Position numbers and translations under genes: made by a program. 28,381 nt of DNA from Methanolinea sp. UBA477. Its GTDB lineage: Archaea > Halobacteriota > Methanomicrobia > Methanomicrobiales > Methanospirillaceae. The stretch lies in the NCBI GenBank assembly GCA_002509485.1, contig DAWO01000082.1, positions 1-28,381 of the forward strand, in the 5' to 3' direction. The stretch's first letter is position 1. Each line of letters starts with the position of its first letter. Of this stretch, positions 8,103 to 16,065 are shown in pieces. The notes under the pieces are model-generated. The model ran no database searches. It saw nothing but the letters and a program-made list of their open reading frames with translations, and had not been told where the DNA came from.

Positions 8103-8608
8103 ATGATTCTGTTATTGGAAAAGAAGAGCTTTTGAAGAGATACGAAGAGGTGGCCCGGGATGCCGTGCAGGGAGGCTACTTCCTGAACCCTGACACGGAC
8201 TTTACAAAAAACCTGGTCAGGGGGCTGATGGTCAACGAGCAACGGTACGGGTACCCTGCATGTCCCTGCCGGATCGCATCGGGAAAGCGGGAGCAGGACC
8301 TCGATATCATCTGCCCATGTGATTACCGTGACCCTGACCTGGAGGAATTCGGTGCATGTTACTGTGCCCTGTACGTATCGGGGGAGATCACGAAGGGTGA
8401 AAAGACCGTGGGCCCAATCCCTGAACGTCGTCCTCCACGAAGTATGCGGAAGAGCGTCTCAAAGGAATCTTCCGCGAAGGGCCCCCTCACCGTTCCTTTG
8501 CCTGTCTGGCGATGCAGGGTCTGCGGTTATCTGTGTGCACGCGAATCTCCACCTCTGGTATGCCCGATATGCAAGGTTGCACAGGACCGTTTTGAACGGT
8601 TCCTCTGA
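8099..8608 (+). CDS. Ferredoxin:disulfide reductase: FTR catalytic subunit fused to a C-terminal rubredoxin domain
   Basis: A 169-residue fusion. Residues 10-100 match the catalytic subunit of ferredoxin:thioredoxin reductase, with three CxC motifs: C55-P-C57, C72-P-C74 and C87-Y-C89, supplying a [4Fe-4S] cluster and an adjacent active-site disulfide. The chloroplast enzyme has CHC at the third motif; here the histidine is tyrosine. After a proline- and serine-rich linker (about 105-133), residues 137-160 form a rubredoxin-like iron site (C139, C142, C146 nearby, C155, C158; WRCRVCGY and CPIC). A similar fusion in Methanosarcina is described as a ferredoxin:disulfide reductase. It would pass electrons from ferredoxin to the glutaredoxin-like protein encoded just upstream. 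Confidence 0.9.
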   Translation: MNDSVIGKEELLKRYEEVARDAVQGGYFLNPDTDFTKNLVRGLMVNEQRYGYPACPCRIASGKREQDLDIICPCDYRDPDLEEFGACYCALYVSGEITKGEKTVGPIPERRPPRSMRKSVSKESSAKGPLTVPLPVWRCRVCGYLCARESPPLVCPICKVAQDRFERFL

Positions 8609-8666
8609 TTTTTTCGGGTTTTCACATGACATATTACAGCCCGTTTTTCGAAAAGGTGAACGGAGT

Positions 8667-8696
8667 CCCGATCTGAGTTTTCAAATAACAATCGGG
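8667..8696 (+). promoter_or_regulatory. Inverted repeat and TATA-like element before the four-cysteine thioredoxin-fold gene
   Basis: The 101-nt gap 8609-8709 contains CCCGAT and ATCGGG about 18 nt apart, which can form a 6-bp stem. Between the arms lies TCAAATAAC (about 8680-8688), a weak TATA-like element about 26 nt before the ATG at 8710, compatible with a leaderless transcript. The right arm runs into a GGGGG tract that could also act as a distant Shine-Dalgarno. Confidence 0.3.
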
Positions 8697-8709
8697 GGCA
8701 TATTCTATT

Positions 8710-9048
8710 ATGGAAGATACGATAGAAGTCGAGGTCGTCGGGATGAAGGACTCGTCCTGTTCTCCGTTTCCCTGTGACATGACGCGCAGTTGCGGGCTGT
8801 ACGACTGCCACCCGACAGGCAGGCTGGTGCCCGCGTTTGAAGCGCTATCCGATGAGATACGGCAACAATATGGAGAGAGAGTCCGGATGAAGCTGACCCT
8901 TATCGATGAAGAAGTCCCGGCGCATATCATGGAGATCATCGAGAAACATTATCCCCCGATTCCAATCATCCTGGTGAACCGGGAGCTGGTCCCGATGGGA
9001 AGAATATCATTACTCCAACTTCAAAAAGAGATTGAAAAAAGGCTCTGA
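8710..9048 (+). CDS. Small thioredoxin-fold protein with four N-terminal cysteines, function unknown
   Basis: A 112-residue protein. The first part resembles the beta1 strand of a thioredoxin fold (EVEVVGM) followed by a cysteine-rich segment with C17, C22, C28 and C33 (CSPFPC and CGLYDC). The second half has the thioredoxin-like cis-proline region YPPIPIILVNRELVP (81-95) and a final amphipathic helix. The C-x4-C spacing is not the usual CxxC, so this could be a redox protein with an unusual active site or a small metal- or cluster-binding protein. It follows the glutaredoxin/FTR pair on the same strand, which supports a thiol-redox role. I do not recognise a named family with certainty. Its stop lies 1 nt from the convergent carbonic anhydrase stop. 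Confidence 0.7.
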   Translation: MEDTIEVEVVGMKDSSCSPFPCDMTRSCGLYDCHPTGRLVPAFEALSDEIRQQYGERVRMKLTLIDEEVPAHIMEIIEKHYPPIPIILVNRELVPMGRISLLQLQKEIEKRL

Positions 9049-9049
9049 A

Positions 9050-9622
9050 TCAGGCGACCTTCGAGAGAACCCCTGTGGCAAGATCATAATACAGGCCATG
9101 GATCGTGACCCGATTCTCCTTGAGAGCATTTTTTATGAGAGGGTAAGAATTGAGATGTTCGATCTGGAGGCGGATATTTTCAAGCTCTATCTCCCTAGAA
9201 CGGACCTGGGGGGATTCAGGGTTCGGCATACGGGCATCAACCCTCTCCTGTGCCTCCCTGGCGTTGTTGAGCCAGAGCGGTATGTACGAATCCGAGCTCT
9301 CCTTGTCCAGGGCCTTGATCGCCCCACAGTCCGAGTGTCCGCAGATCACGATGTCTGTGACCTTGAGATGTGCCACGGCATATTCGAGGACGGTCGCAAA
9401 GTTCCAGTCATGGATGGGAACGACATTTCCGATGTTTCGCTGGATAAAGATCTCTCCAGGTTTTGATTCTGTAATCAGTTCAGGGTTGACTCTCGAATCG
9501 GAGCAGCCGATCCAGAGAACCTTCGGGCTCTGCCCGACTGTGAGCCGCTTGTAGAGTTCGATATTTTCATTGAATTCGGATTCCCGGAATTTCATGTTTC
9601 CAAGAAGCAGGTTGTCGATCAT
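9050..9622 (-). CDS. Beta-class carbonic anhydrase
   Basis: A 190-residue zinc enzyme interconverting CO2 and bicarbonate. The zinc ligands are C40 (in IGCSDSRV), H96 and C99 (in CGHSDCGA), with the D42-R44 dyad of the beta class also present. It would supply CO2 or bicarbonate to carbon fixation and methanogenic reactions. A GTG at 9631 would add three residues, but GTG lies inside the Shine-Dalgarno AAAAGGAGTG; the ATG at 9622 stands 8 nt after GGAG and is preferred. It is convergent with the thioredoxin-fold gene, with only one base between the stops. Confidence 0.93.
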   Translation of the reverse strand: MIDNLLLGNMKFRESEFNENIELYKRLTVGQSPKVLWIGCSDSRVNPELITESKPGEIFIQRNIGNVVPIHDWNFATVLEYAVAHLKVTDIVICGHSDCGAIKALDKESSDSYIPLWLNNAREAQERVDARMPNPESPQVRSREIELENIRLQIEHLNSYPLIKNALKENRVTIHGLYYDLATGVLSKVA

Positions 9623-9695
9623 TTTAATCACTCCTTTTACAGCATCAGGACATTCCGTGTTTCCTGTGAGATGCTCAAAAGATAGATGGAGAGGA

Positions 9696-9706
9696 GGTTT
9701 AATAAA
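9696..9706. promoter_or_regulatory. Overlapping divergent TATA elements between carbonic anhydrase and DUF1624 gene
   Basis: The gap 9623-9828 contains GGTTTAATAAAG, which reads as CTTTATTAAACC on the minus strand. As a minus-strand TATA box it gives a carbonic anhydrase transcript starting near 9678 with a leader of about 55 nt. In the plus direction it could also serve the DUF1624 gene, with a leader of about 105 nt. A second plus-strand candidate, TCCTTTATTTG at 9810-9820, is too close to the GTG at 9829 unless the start codon lies further downstream. Confidence 0.35.
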
Positions 9707-9828
9707 GATTGATCTTTTACGTTTCCTGGTACAGCGAAAAGATCACGCGTTCCAGATAATCCAATTCGATCGGTCGAAAAACCGCTGATTGCCGTTACGC
9801 GGGAAAATTTCCTTTATTTGATACGGTT

Positions 9829-10572
9829 GTGCCGATGAAGAGCCATGTAGCCGAAAGATACTGGGAGATCGATATCTCCCGGGGTATTGCAGTTGTCATG
9901 ATGATCATATTCCATATCGTATTCGATCTCACCTATTTCGACATAGCTGCAATCAATGTCAGTTCCGGATTCTGGAGGCTTTTTGCCGGTTTGACGGCAT
10001 CCCTCTTCCTCTTCCTCGTCGGAATGTCTCTTACCATCAGCGGTGCCCGTGCCGCGGTCATACTCACGCGAAGGGAATATATCCTCAAATATATCCGCAG
10101 AGGTCTGTTTATTATGGGGCTTGGTGCTGTAATCACCATAATTACGTGGCTTGCCGTGCCGGAGGCAACCATCATCTTTGGAATTCTTCATCTCATCGGT
10201 CTCTCTGTGTTGCTCGCACCCATCTTCCTGCGTCTCTTCTGGGGAAATCTCCTGGCAGGCGTCGTGCTCATCACCGCCGGCTTGAGCGGGCTATTCCGGG
10301 AAGGCCCGTATTGGCTTCTCTGGCTCGGTGTGCACCCCCCGGGTTTTACGAGCCTCGATTATACACCGCTTGTTCCCTGGCTGGGTGTAGTGCTTCTCGG
10401 TATTTTTATGGGAAAAGTCCTCTACCCGGGAGGATTGAGGAGATTCGGGATGGTTGATGCGAACTTTTCTGCCCGTCCACTGATGGAATATCTCGGGAGG
10501 CATTCACTCCTCATATATCTTCTTCACCAGCCGGTTATCCTCCTTGCGCTGTATCCACTGATGCCTGCATGA
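9829..10572 (+). CDS. DUF1624 / HGSNAT-like multi-pass membrane protein
   Basis: A 247-residue integral membrane protein with about six or seven hydrophobic segments (roughly 17-37, 46-70, 89-109, 111-132, 136-155, 179-197, 225-245). The N-terminal pattern E-x-D-x-x-RG-x-A-x-x-M-x-x-x-H (residues 13-29, in WEIDISRGIAVVMMIIFH) is the signature of the DUF1624 family, which is related to the heparan-alpha-glucosaminide N-acetyltransferase domain and to acyltransferase-3 proteins. By analogy it may transfer an acyl group across the membrane to a cell-surface glycan or lipid, but its substrate is unknown. Translation is assigned to GTG at 9829; an ATG at 9835 is equally possible, as neither has a clear Shine-Dalgarno. 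It is convergent with the histidine kinase gene, 38 nt away. Confidence 0.8.
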   Translation: MPMKSHVAERYWEIDISRGIAVVMMIIFHIVFDLTYFDIAAINVSSGFWRLFAGLTASLFLFLVGMSLTISGARAAVILTRREYILKYIRRGLFIMGLGAVITIITWLAVPEATIIFGILHLIGLSVLLAPIFLRLFWGNLLAGVVLITAGLSGLFREGPYWLLWLGVHPPGFTSLDYTPLVPWLGVVLLGIFMGKVLYPGGLRRFGMVDANFSARPLMEYLGRHSLLIYLLHQPVILLALYPLMPA

Positions 10573-10610
10573 GCCTGCACGAACCCTCCGCCTGGCGCGG
10601 CACAGCGTTA

Positions 10611-12446
10611 TCAGCAATAGGTACGCAGTGAAAATCTGAAGGCTACCCCTTCATGGGGTCTGCCTGTGTTCCGGTCTTCCACGATGATCCTCCCGCCGTA
10701 CCGATCGATGAGGGTCTTTACGATATACAACCCGAGGCCCTTCCCACCCCCACTGGTGCCGTTCTGCCTGAACCTGGTGAATATCACTTCTTTTACGGAA
10801 TCCGGGATTCCAGGGCCGGTATCTTCAACCGAGACCGTCACCTCGTCATCTCCACCTCTCTCGACAGTGATATTGATCGATACCCCCCTGCCCCCGAACC
10901 TGACACTGTTGCCGATGAGGTTTGAGAAGACTACTCCCAGGAGATCGTCGGCGCAGACCTGCGCCCCGCTTTCCGTGAATCTGATATCTGTATCAGGAAA
11001 ATGCGCGATCTCCTGTCTGATCACCCTGTCGAGGTCGATCTCGACCAATTCTTCATCTTTCTCCTCGATTCTTCGTATCGTCTCGAGCGATCGAATCACC
11101 TCGCTGCTTTTATGTATCCCGTCAATCACCCGTGAGGCCAGATCCTTTGATTCACCTTCTACCATCTCTATGAGGAGATCCCCGTACCATAACGATGCCA
11201 GGTTCGCGTTGTTGATGTCATGCATCATGATATCGAGGTAGAGGTTTGCCTTCCGGTTCGCATCGACAAGATCCTCCGAGAGCTGGAGTTTGGTCACTGC
11301 GGTCCCGGTCTCTTTTGCGATGGACTCGAGAATCTTCTTCTCTTCGGTGGAATACGTGCGTGGACTCCTGCCTGCAAAAAAGATCACGCCTGTCCGCCCG
11401 TCACTCCGCGGAACCGGGATGACGATACCTGAGTGGGCGCTCTCCCCGATAGCAGCGGGAGAGAGGATGAAAGATTCTCCTTCGTCGATGGCCCTTCTCC
11501 AACTGCTGCTCTCCTCCGAACCGGATTCTTCGATCTCCCTCAGAATATCCATATCGCCGCTATGGAAGAACCGTGGGGGTGCGGAAGGATTCGACATAGG
11601 GATCTTTGCTCCCCCGTATTCGGCTTTCAGGAAATTTCGTGTATATTCCAGGCATTTCTCGACCAGTTCCTGCACAGAGGACGAGTCACTTCCCTGGCTG
11701 ATGATATGGTTGATGGTCGAGAGGTGCAGGTTGATCTTTTGTATCTCCTCCTCTGCACGCTTTCGCTCTGATATATCAGTCAGAGTGATGACCAGCTTAT
11801 TGGCCGGGAGCCTTGATGCGGAGATGAGAACCGGGATGCGGTTTCCCGCGCTCGAGACTATCGAGGATTCGAAAGGCGGGACAAATCCGCTCTTCGTGAG
11901 CGCCTGGAAAAAAGAGACCCGCCCGGAATCATCCTTCCAGAACTCTGTGATTGGCCTTCCCACCAGGTCTTCGGGGAGGTTCCCGAGGGTCCTGGATCCC
12001 CTCGGGTTGGCCTCTTCTATCACCAGCCCGTCTGCCTCGTTCTGTGCAAGGAATATCCCGGTCTCGGAGCGATCGAATATCTCCCGGTACCGGGCCTCCT
12101 TCTCCTTCAGATCCCCGGAAAGTGAAGAGATGACTACGGCAATGGCGACAAGAATGTAAAAGCTGGCCGTTGAGACGGCATAGGTGAGCTGGGGAAGGTC
12201 CGGATAGCTCGCGCTGTAGATCAACAGGACCTGGATGAAGCCCACGACGACTGCAAATATGACCCCTCTTCGCGGAAACCAGTAGGCTGCGAGAACAATC
12301 GGGATGTAAAAGAAGAGGGGTGTGAGCAGGGATACGCCGAAATAGATACCTGCGATGTTTGCGATGAAAGCGATTGCCGTGATAACGATCAGGATTGCAA
12401 GATGCAGGTTCGTTGCACCGGTTCCAGAAGGATCTGTCCTGTTCAT
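10611..12446 (-). CDS. Membrane sensor histidine kinase (TM-PAS-GAF-HisKA-HATPase)
   Basis: A 611-residue kinase. Residues 14-110 hold about four membrane segments with short loops, a membrane-embedded sensor without a large extracellular domain. A PAS domain follows (about 115-230, ending in the SERKRAEEEI linker), then a GAF-like domain (about 250-390), a dimerisation/phosphoacceptor region with H409 in MMHDINN, and the ATPase domain (about 470-608) with N-box NLIGN (509-513), G1 box DTGPGIP and G2 box GGGKGLGLY. The MHDINN histidine box differs from the bacterial HE pattern and is common in methanogen kinases. The regulator gene lies 107 nt upstream on the same strand and is its probable partner. 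The signal sensed is unknown. Confidence 0.92.
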   Translation of the reverse strand: MNRTDPSGTGATNLHLAILIVITAIAFIANIAGIYFGVSLLTPLFFYIPIVLAAYWFPRRGVIFAVVVGFIQVLLIYSASYPDLPQLTYAVSTASFYILVAIAVVISSLSGDLKEKEARYREIFDRSETGIFLAQNEADGLVIEEANPRGSRTLGNLPEDLVGRPITEFWKDDSGRVSFFQALTKSGFVPPFESSIVSSAGNRIPVLISASRLPANKLVITLTDISERKRAEEEIQKINLHLSTINHIISQGSDSSSVQELVEKCLEYTRNFLKAEYGGAKIPMSNPSAPPRFFHSGDMDILREIEESGSEESSSWRRAIDEGESFILSPAAIGESAHSGIVIPVPRSDGRTGVIFFAGRSPRTYSTEEKKILESIAKETGTAVTKLQLSEDLVDANRKANLYLDIMMHDINNANLASLWYGDLLIEMVEGESKDLASRVIDGIHKSSEVIRSLETIRRIEEKDEELVEIDLDRVIRQEIAHFPDTDIRFTESGAQVCADDLLGVVFSNLIGNSVRFGGRGVSINITVERGGDDEVTVSVEDTGPGIPDSVKEVIFTRFRQNGTSGGGKGLGLYIVKTLIDRYGGRIIVEDRNTGRPHEGVAFRFSLRTYC

Positions 12447-12479
12447 GAGATAGGTACCCCTCGTTTCTCATAGAGGTTT

Positions 12480-12500
12480 GTGAATGATTCACAATAAAGA
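12480..12500 (-). promoter_or_regulatory. TATA box with adjoining 13-bp palindrome before the histidine kinase gene
   Basis: GTGAATGATTCAC (12480-12492) is a perfect inverted repeat, GTGAAT and ATTCAC around one base. On the minus strand it directly follows TCTTTATTGT, a TATA-like element at 12493-12500, so it would lie between TATA and the expected start near 12470. That is a typical place for an archaeal repressor site. It suggests the kinase has its own promoter separate from the regulator gene upstream. Confidence 0.45.
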
Positions 12501-12553
12501 CATTGATAGGAATTTTTGAGGGTTTTTCCCGGCACATGTGTGCCTCTTTCGTA

Positions 12554-13876
12554 CTATCTCCTGCTTTTTCCGATGCGAAGGAGCATCTGCGCCTGGTCAA
12601 AGGACTTCCTTGCTTCCTCGTGGCGATGTAGTTCCTTCAAGCATACCCCCCTGTAATTCCAGGCATTGACATTTTCAGGGTCATCCTGGAGGACTATGTC
12701 AAAGCACCGAATTGCCTCTTCCAGGAGGGCAGAGTCACCACTGCTTTTCCCGAGTTTTTCGAGCGCTTCACCCCTGAAGTAATGGGTGAGACGTTCTTTC
12801 GGGGCGAGAGCGATTGACCGGTCAAAGCATTGTATGGCCTCCTCGTACCGTCCAAGCTCCTTCAGGCAGATGCCTCTCTCCTTCCATGCCTTCATGTGCC
12901 GGGGGTCCATCTCGATCACGCGGTCGAAGCAGACGATCGCATCTGAAAATTTCCCCTGCTTGTAATACAGGTCGACCCCTTTCTTGTACCATGCATCGGC
13001 AGATTTTCCAAACATCCGGTCGAAAAGACCAATTTCACGGTCTTTCTCTTCTTTCTTCTTTCTATCGTCCTCAATTTTCCTGATGTCGGTGATGTCCCGT
13101 ACCGATTCGATTGCACCGATGACCCGGCCTTTTTCATCGCAAATCCGGGTAGCATGGACCCACATCGTTGCCGGTTCGCCTTTCCTAATCGCGTTCCGTG
13201 TCTCGGCAACAACTGAAGGTTCCTCTTTTTTCACGTTTGCATATGCACATCTCTCGATCTCTTCGGCTGAATAGTTGAGAAGATCTACAAGGACCGGACG
13301 TCGCTTTCCGTAAAAAGGTATTGCATATTCATAATCCCCCTTTCCAATCATCTGACCGGCCCGTATTCCTGTGAACTCTTCCATCGCCCTGTTCCAGGAT
13401 ACGACAATCCCATCGCTGTCTATGGCGAACGTGGCATCGGGCAGGTGGTTGATGATATCCACCATCCGCCGGTCGGCCGAATGCAACGATTCTTCTGCAA
13501 TCTTTCTCTGCAGCCCCTGGCGTATCATCCCGTCGAGTTCTGCAAACTGTGATTTTGGATCGGAACCTTTCTGGAGGTAAAAGTCGGCACGGTTGTTCAG
13601 TGCCTCCTTTGCGACATGTTCCCTTCCCTTTCCGGTGAAGATGATGAAGGGCGTATTGTCTCCTTCCGCGCGGAGAATCTTTAGAAAGACGATTCCGTCC
13701 ATCATCGGCATCTCGTAGTCAGAGACGATCACGTCATATGAATTTGATTTCAGTCTCTCCATCGCCTCCAGCGCGGACCTGCACGTATCGACCTTCATCT
13801 CCCCGGAGCGTTCGAGAAACAAACGGGTGATTTCCAGGAGGGCGGGTTCGTCGTCGACGAATAAAATGGAGATCAT
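12554..13876 (-). CDS. Response regulator with REC, PAS and TPR domains, no DNA-binding domain
   Basis: A 440-residue protein. The receiver domain (1 to about 118) has D8, D9, the phosphoacceptor D53 (VSDYEMPMMDG), T81 and K103. A PAS domain (about 132-268) ends with the usual SVRDITDIRK. A charged coiled linker (265-285) leads to four tetratricopeptide repeats (about 293-430; for example AWKERGICLKELGRYEEAIQ). There is no DNA-binding or enzymatic output, so signalling probably goes through protein contacts made by the TPR array, or the protein is a phosphorelay intermediate. It precedes the histidine kinase on the same strand. REC-PAS proteins are common in Methanomicrobiales; the TPR tail is less usual. 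Confidence 0.9.
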   Translation of the reverse strand: MISILFVDDEPALLEITRLFLERSGEMKVDTCRSALEAMERLKSNSYDVIVSDYEMPMMDGIVFLKILRAEGDNTPFIIFTGKGREHVAKEALNNRADFYLQKGSDPKSQFAELDGMIRQGLQRKIAEESLHSADRRMVDIINHLPDATFAIDSDGIVVSWNRAMEEFTGIRAGQMIGKGDYEYAIPFYGKRRPVLVDLLNYSAEEIERCAYANVKKEEPSVVAETRNAIRKGEPATMWVHATRICDEKGRVIGAIESVRDITDIRKIEDDRKKKEEKDREIGLFDRMFGKSADAWYKKGVDLYYKQGKFSDAIVCFDRVIEMDPRHMKAWKERGICLKELGRYEEAIQCFDRSIALAPKERLTHYFRGEALEKLGKSSGDSALLEEAIRCFDIVLQDDPENVNAWNYRGVCLKELHRHEEARKSFDQAQMLLRIGKSRR

Positions 13877-13930
13877 GGGGGTGTCCTGATTTTTGGATAA
13901 TTGGCTATTGATTCCTTTTTTATTGATAAT

Positions 13931-13940
13931 ACTTATAATT
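13931..13940 (-). promoter_or_regulatory. TATA box for the REC-PAS-TPR gene
   Basis: The minus strand reads AATTATAAGT here, about 60 nt before the ATG at 13876. Transcription would begin near 13910, with a leader of roughly 35 nt. A further minus-strand TATATAAAG at 14105-14113 could act as a distal promoter. Confidence 0.45.
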
Positions 13941-14227
13941 TATTGGATAAGACCTGCTTCATGCTTTATTTACGGCGATCTCTGGACACCCCGCCATCAG
14001 TTTATGAGATATGCCCATGAACCCGCATTCTTTTTCCGATGAGGCGTATCCCTGTCCTGATACCCAAAGTATGCACATATATCTGATTAAAACGAAAAAC
14101 AACGCTTTATATAGATTTAATTCTATCAAGCATTTAATCACATATTTTCACGATCAAGATATGTATCAGCGATGAATTACCAAAAAAGACCCAAATATTT
14201 TATATATTAGTAAATCGAACAAAAATA

Positions 14228-14373
14228 ATGGTGCACCGGTTCCCGGGGGCGACCTATGCCTGTTAACTTCCAAAAGACGTATCAAGGTGGCATCATGAAG
14301 GAAGAACAGGATCGCGTTTGACGGGATGTTTCTCGGTACACCCCTGAAAAATTTTCATTTTTCCGCCTTTTCT
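14228..14373 (+). ncRNA. Candidate small plus-strand transcript with leaderless micro-ORF
   Basis: A good archaeal TATA element (TTTATATATTA, 14198-14208) lies 25 nt before an ATG at 14228, as expected for a leaderless start. That ATG opens a 12-codon frame (14228-14266, MVHRFPGATYAC). An overlapping 21-codon frame (14256-14321, MPVNFQKTYQGGIMKEEQD plus two residues) contains an inner ATG at 14294 preceded by AAGGTGG. The block ends in T-rich tracts (14352-14371), as archaeal terminators often do. Near the start, three short palindromes run together (GGTGCACC, ACCGGT, CCCGGG). It could be a small RNA, a leader with micro-ORFs, or the remnant of a lost gene. No family recognised. Confidence 0.3.
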
Positions 14374-14394
14374 ATCCCACGTCTCTTTGACAGG

Positions 14395-16065
14395 TCATGG
14401 TATGAACAGGGGCACGTCACCGAAGGAGCCGACGTCAAAGAGCCCCCGATCGGTTATCCGCAGGTGCGGGATAACCGTGAGTGCAAGAAAAGAGAGGTAC
14501 ATGAAGGGCTCCGGAATAGATCCCCATTTTCGTGTACAGGTGTTTAATGCGGAGATCTTCTCACACACCTCTTCGTATGGAAGGTCCGACATGAGTCCTG
14601 CACATGCGAGGGGGAGCAAGACCATCTCATCGCCATGCACGGCGACCATTCCGCCCTCATTCTGTATGATCGCATCGACCGCTCTTCTAATATCCGGGTC
14701 ATCCACACCGACGGCGACGATATTGTGCGAATCATGTGACACGCTGCTGGCGATTGCGCCCTTCCGAAGGCCGAAACCATGGACGAGCCCGTTTCCGGAT
14801 GATCCGTCCCTGTAACGGCTGCATACGACCGCCTTTATGATATCCCTGCCAGGATCGGGAAGATCCCTGCCGTCGATCTCGAATTCCAGGCTCTCTGTCA
14901 GTATCTGGTTGGGGACGATTCCGATGACCCGGGCCGTGCCGGAACCACGGATATCGAGTGCATCTGGGGGCAGGCGGGTGCATTTCATCGTGTGACGGAT
15001 ACATGATGCGGATCGCGGTTTTGGGTTCTGTGTGATTCTGCCGTTCTTAAACACCTTCTCTATCTCGAACCGGGCTCCCGTCTTCAGGACGCAGAAATCG
15101 GCACGTCTCCCTGGAACAAGCGCCCCCCTGTCATTGAGGAGGAACCTCTCGCACGGAGAGAGTGTCGCCATCCTGATTGCCAGTTCGGGTTCAAGCCCGA
15201 ATTCGACAGATTTCCTGATACAGTCATCAATGTGCCCGTCATGTACCAGCATATCGACGTGCCTGTCATCGGTTGCAAAGGAGAACCGTGAACAGGTGCA
15301 GGGCGTGACAATCCGTATAATTTCAGACAGGTTCTTCTCGGTGGATCCTTCCCGTGCAAAGATATACATCCCAAGATCGAGTTTCTCGGCAGCTTCGTCT
15401 GCCGACACACATTCATGGTCGCTCTGTATCCCTGCTGCCACGTATGCATTCAGGTCCTTTCCGGACAGCAGCGGTGCATGGCCGTCTATGATGGGAGAGA
15501 GCGAAAGTTTTTCCCAGACAGACGGATCGAGGTTCAATACACCGGGGACATTCATCACCTCTGCGAGGCCAAGTATTCCGTCCTTTCCGATGAACGGAGA
15601 AAGGTCGCTGGCGGTGAGCTCTGCACCGCCCCTGTCAAGCGTCGTAGCCGGTACACACGAAGGGAGCATGAAGAATATATCGATTGGCAGGCCCTCTCTT
15701 TCAGCAAGCATAAAGGAGATTCCGTCCACACCGCACACGTTGGCGATCTCGTGGGGATCGGCTACCACGGTGGTGGTCCCATGGGCCGAGACGAGTCGTG
15801 CATACTCTGACGGGACAAGGAGCGAGGATTCTATATGGACATGTGCATCGATCAGGCCGGGAACAACCCTCCTGCCCCTGAGATCGACGGACTTGTGGGC
15901 CCTGTAATTCCCTGTTCCAACTACGAAGCCTGATTTGACCGCAAAGCTCGAGATTGACCATTCACAGGTGAACGGGTTGAAGATCTCGGCATTCTCATAC
16001 ACCACATCAGAAGGAATCTCACCCCTTGATGCCTTCACCTGCACATATTTTGTGTTATTTTTCAT
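14395..16065 (-). CDS. ade: Adenine deaminase
   Basis: A 556-residue amidohydrolase converting adenine to hypoxanthine and ammonia in purine salvage. The metal-binding H75-x-H77 is in PGLIDAHVHIESS; DPHEIANVCG (103-112), the GLAEVMN glutamate (E169), DGHAPLLSG (H196), SDHECVS (H217) and ATDDRH (264-269) are the characteristic segments. The C-terminal domain with SVSHDSHNIVAVG and IIQNEGGMV is specific to the adenine deaminase (AdeC) branch, so dihydroorotase or a general amidohydrolase is unlikely. Length is usual for the family. The ATG follows AGGTGT by about 7 nt. It appears to be transcribed alone; the 270-nt gap upstream (16066-16335) has no clear gene. Confidence 0.93.
   Translation of the reverse strand: MKNNTKYVQVKASRGEIPSDVVYENAEIFNPFTCEWSISSFAVKSGFVVGTGNYRAHKSVDLRGRRVVPGLIDAHVHIESSLLVPSEYARLVSAHGTTTVVADPHEIANVCGVDGISFMLAEREGLPIDIFFMLPSCVPATTLDRGGAELTASDLSPFIGKDGILGLAEVMNVPGVLNLDPSVWEKLSLSPIIDGHAPLLSGKDLNAYVAAGIQSDHECVSADEAAEKLDLGMYIFAREGSTEKNLSEIIRIVTPCTCSRFSFATDDRHVDMLVHDGHIDDCIRKSVEFGLEPELAIRMATLSPCERFLLNDRGALVPGRRADFCVLKTGARFEIEKVFKNGRITQNPKPRSASCIRHTMKCTRLPPDALDIRGSGTARVIGIVPNQILTESLEFEIDGRDLPDPGRDIIKAVVCSRYRDGSSGNGLVHGFGLRKGAIASSVSHDSHNIVAVGVDDPDIRRAVDAIIQNEGGMVAVHGDEMVLLPLACAGLMSDLPYEEVCEKISALNTCTRKWGSIPEPFMYLSFLALTVIPHLRITDRGLFDVGSFGDVPLFIP

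Larger units (their letters stand above)
13877..14394. other. 518-nt AT-rich intergenic region with several promoter signals
   Basis: This stretch separates the regulator gene start from the adenine deaminase stop. No convincing protein gene is present. It holds the regulator's TATA box (13931-13940), a CTTTATATAG element readable on either strand (14105-14114), and a plus-strand TTTATATATTA (14198-14208) followed by a small transcribed-looking block (listed separately). A 60-codon minus-strand frame (13959-14141) has no Shine-Dalgarno or recognisable product and is not called. Confidence 0.6.

Noticed and set aside
9623..9631. GTG start of carbonic anhydrase
   Set aside because: The GTG is part of the Shine-Dalgarno for the ATG at 9622.
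13959..14141. 60-codon minus-strand frame in the long intergenic region
   Set aside because: No Shine-Dalgarno, no suitably placed TATA box (the nearest lies inside the frame) and no recognisable product.
15032..15907. 291-codon plus-strand frame opposite adenine deaminase
   Set aside because: Shadow frame of the deaminase; serine-rich, low-complexity translation without motifs.
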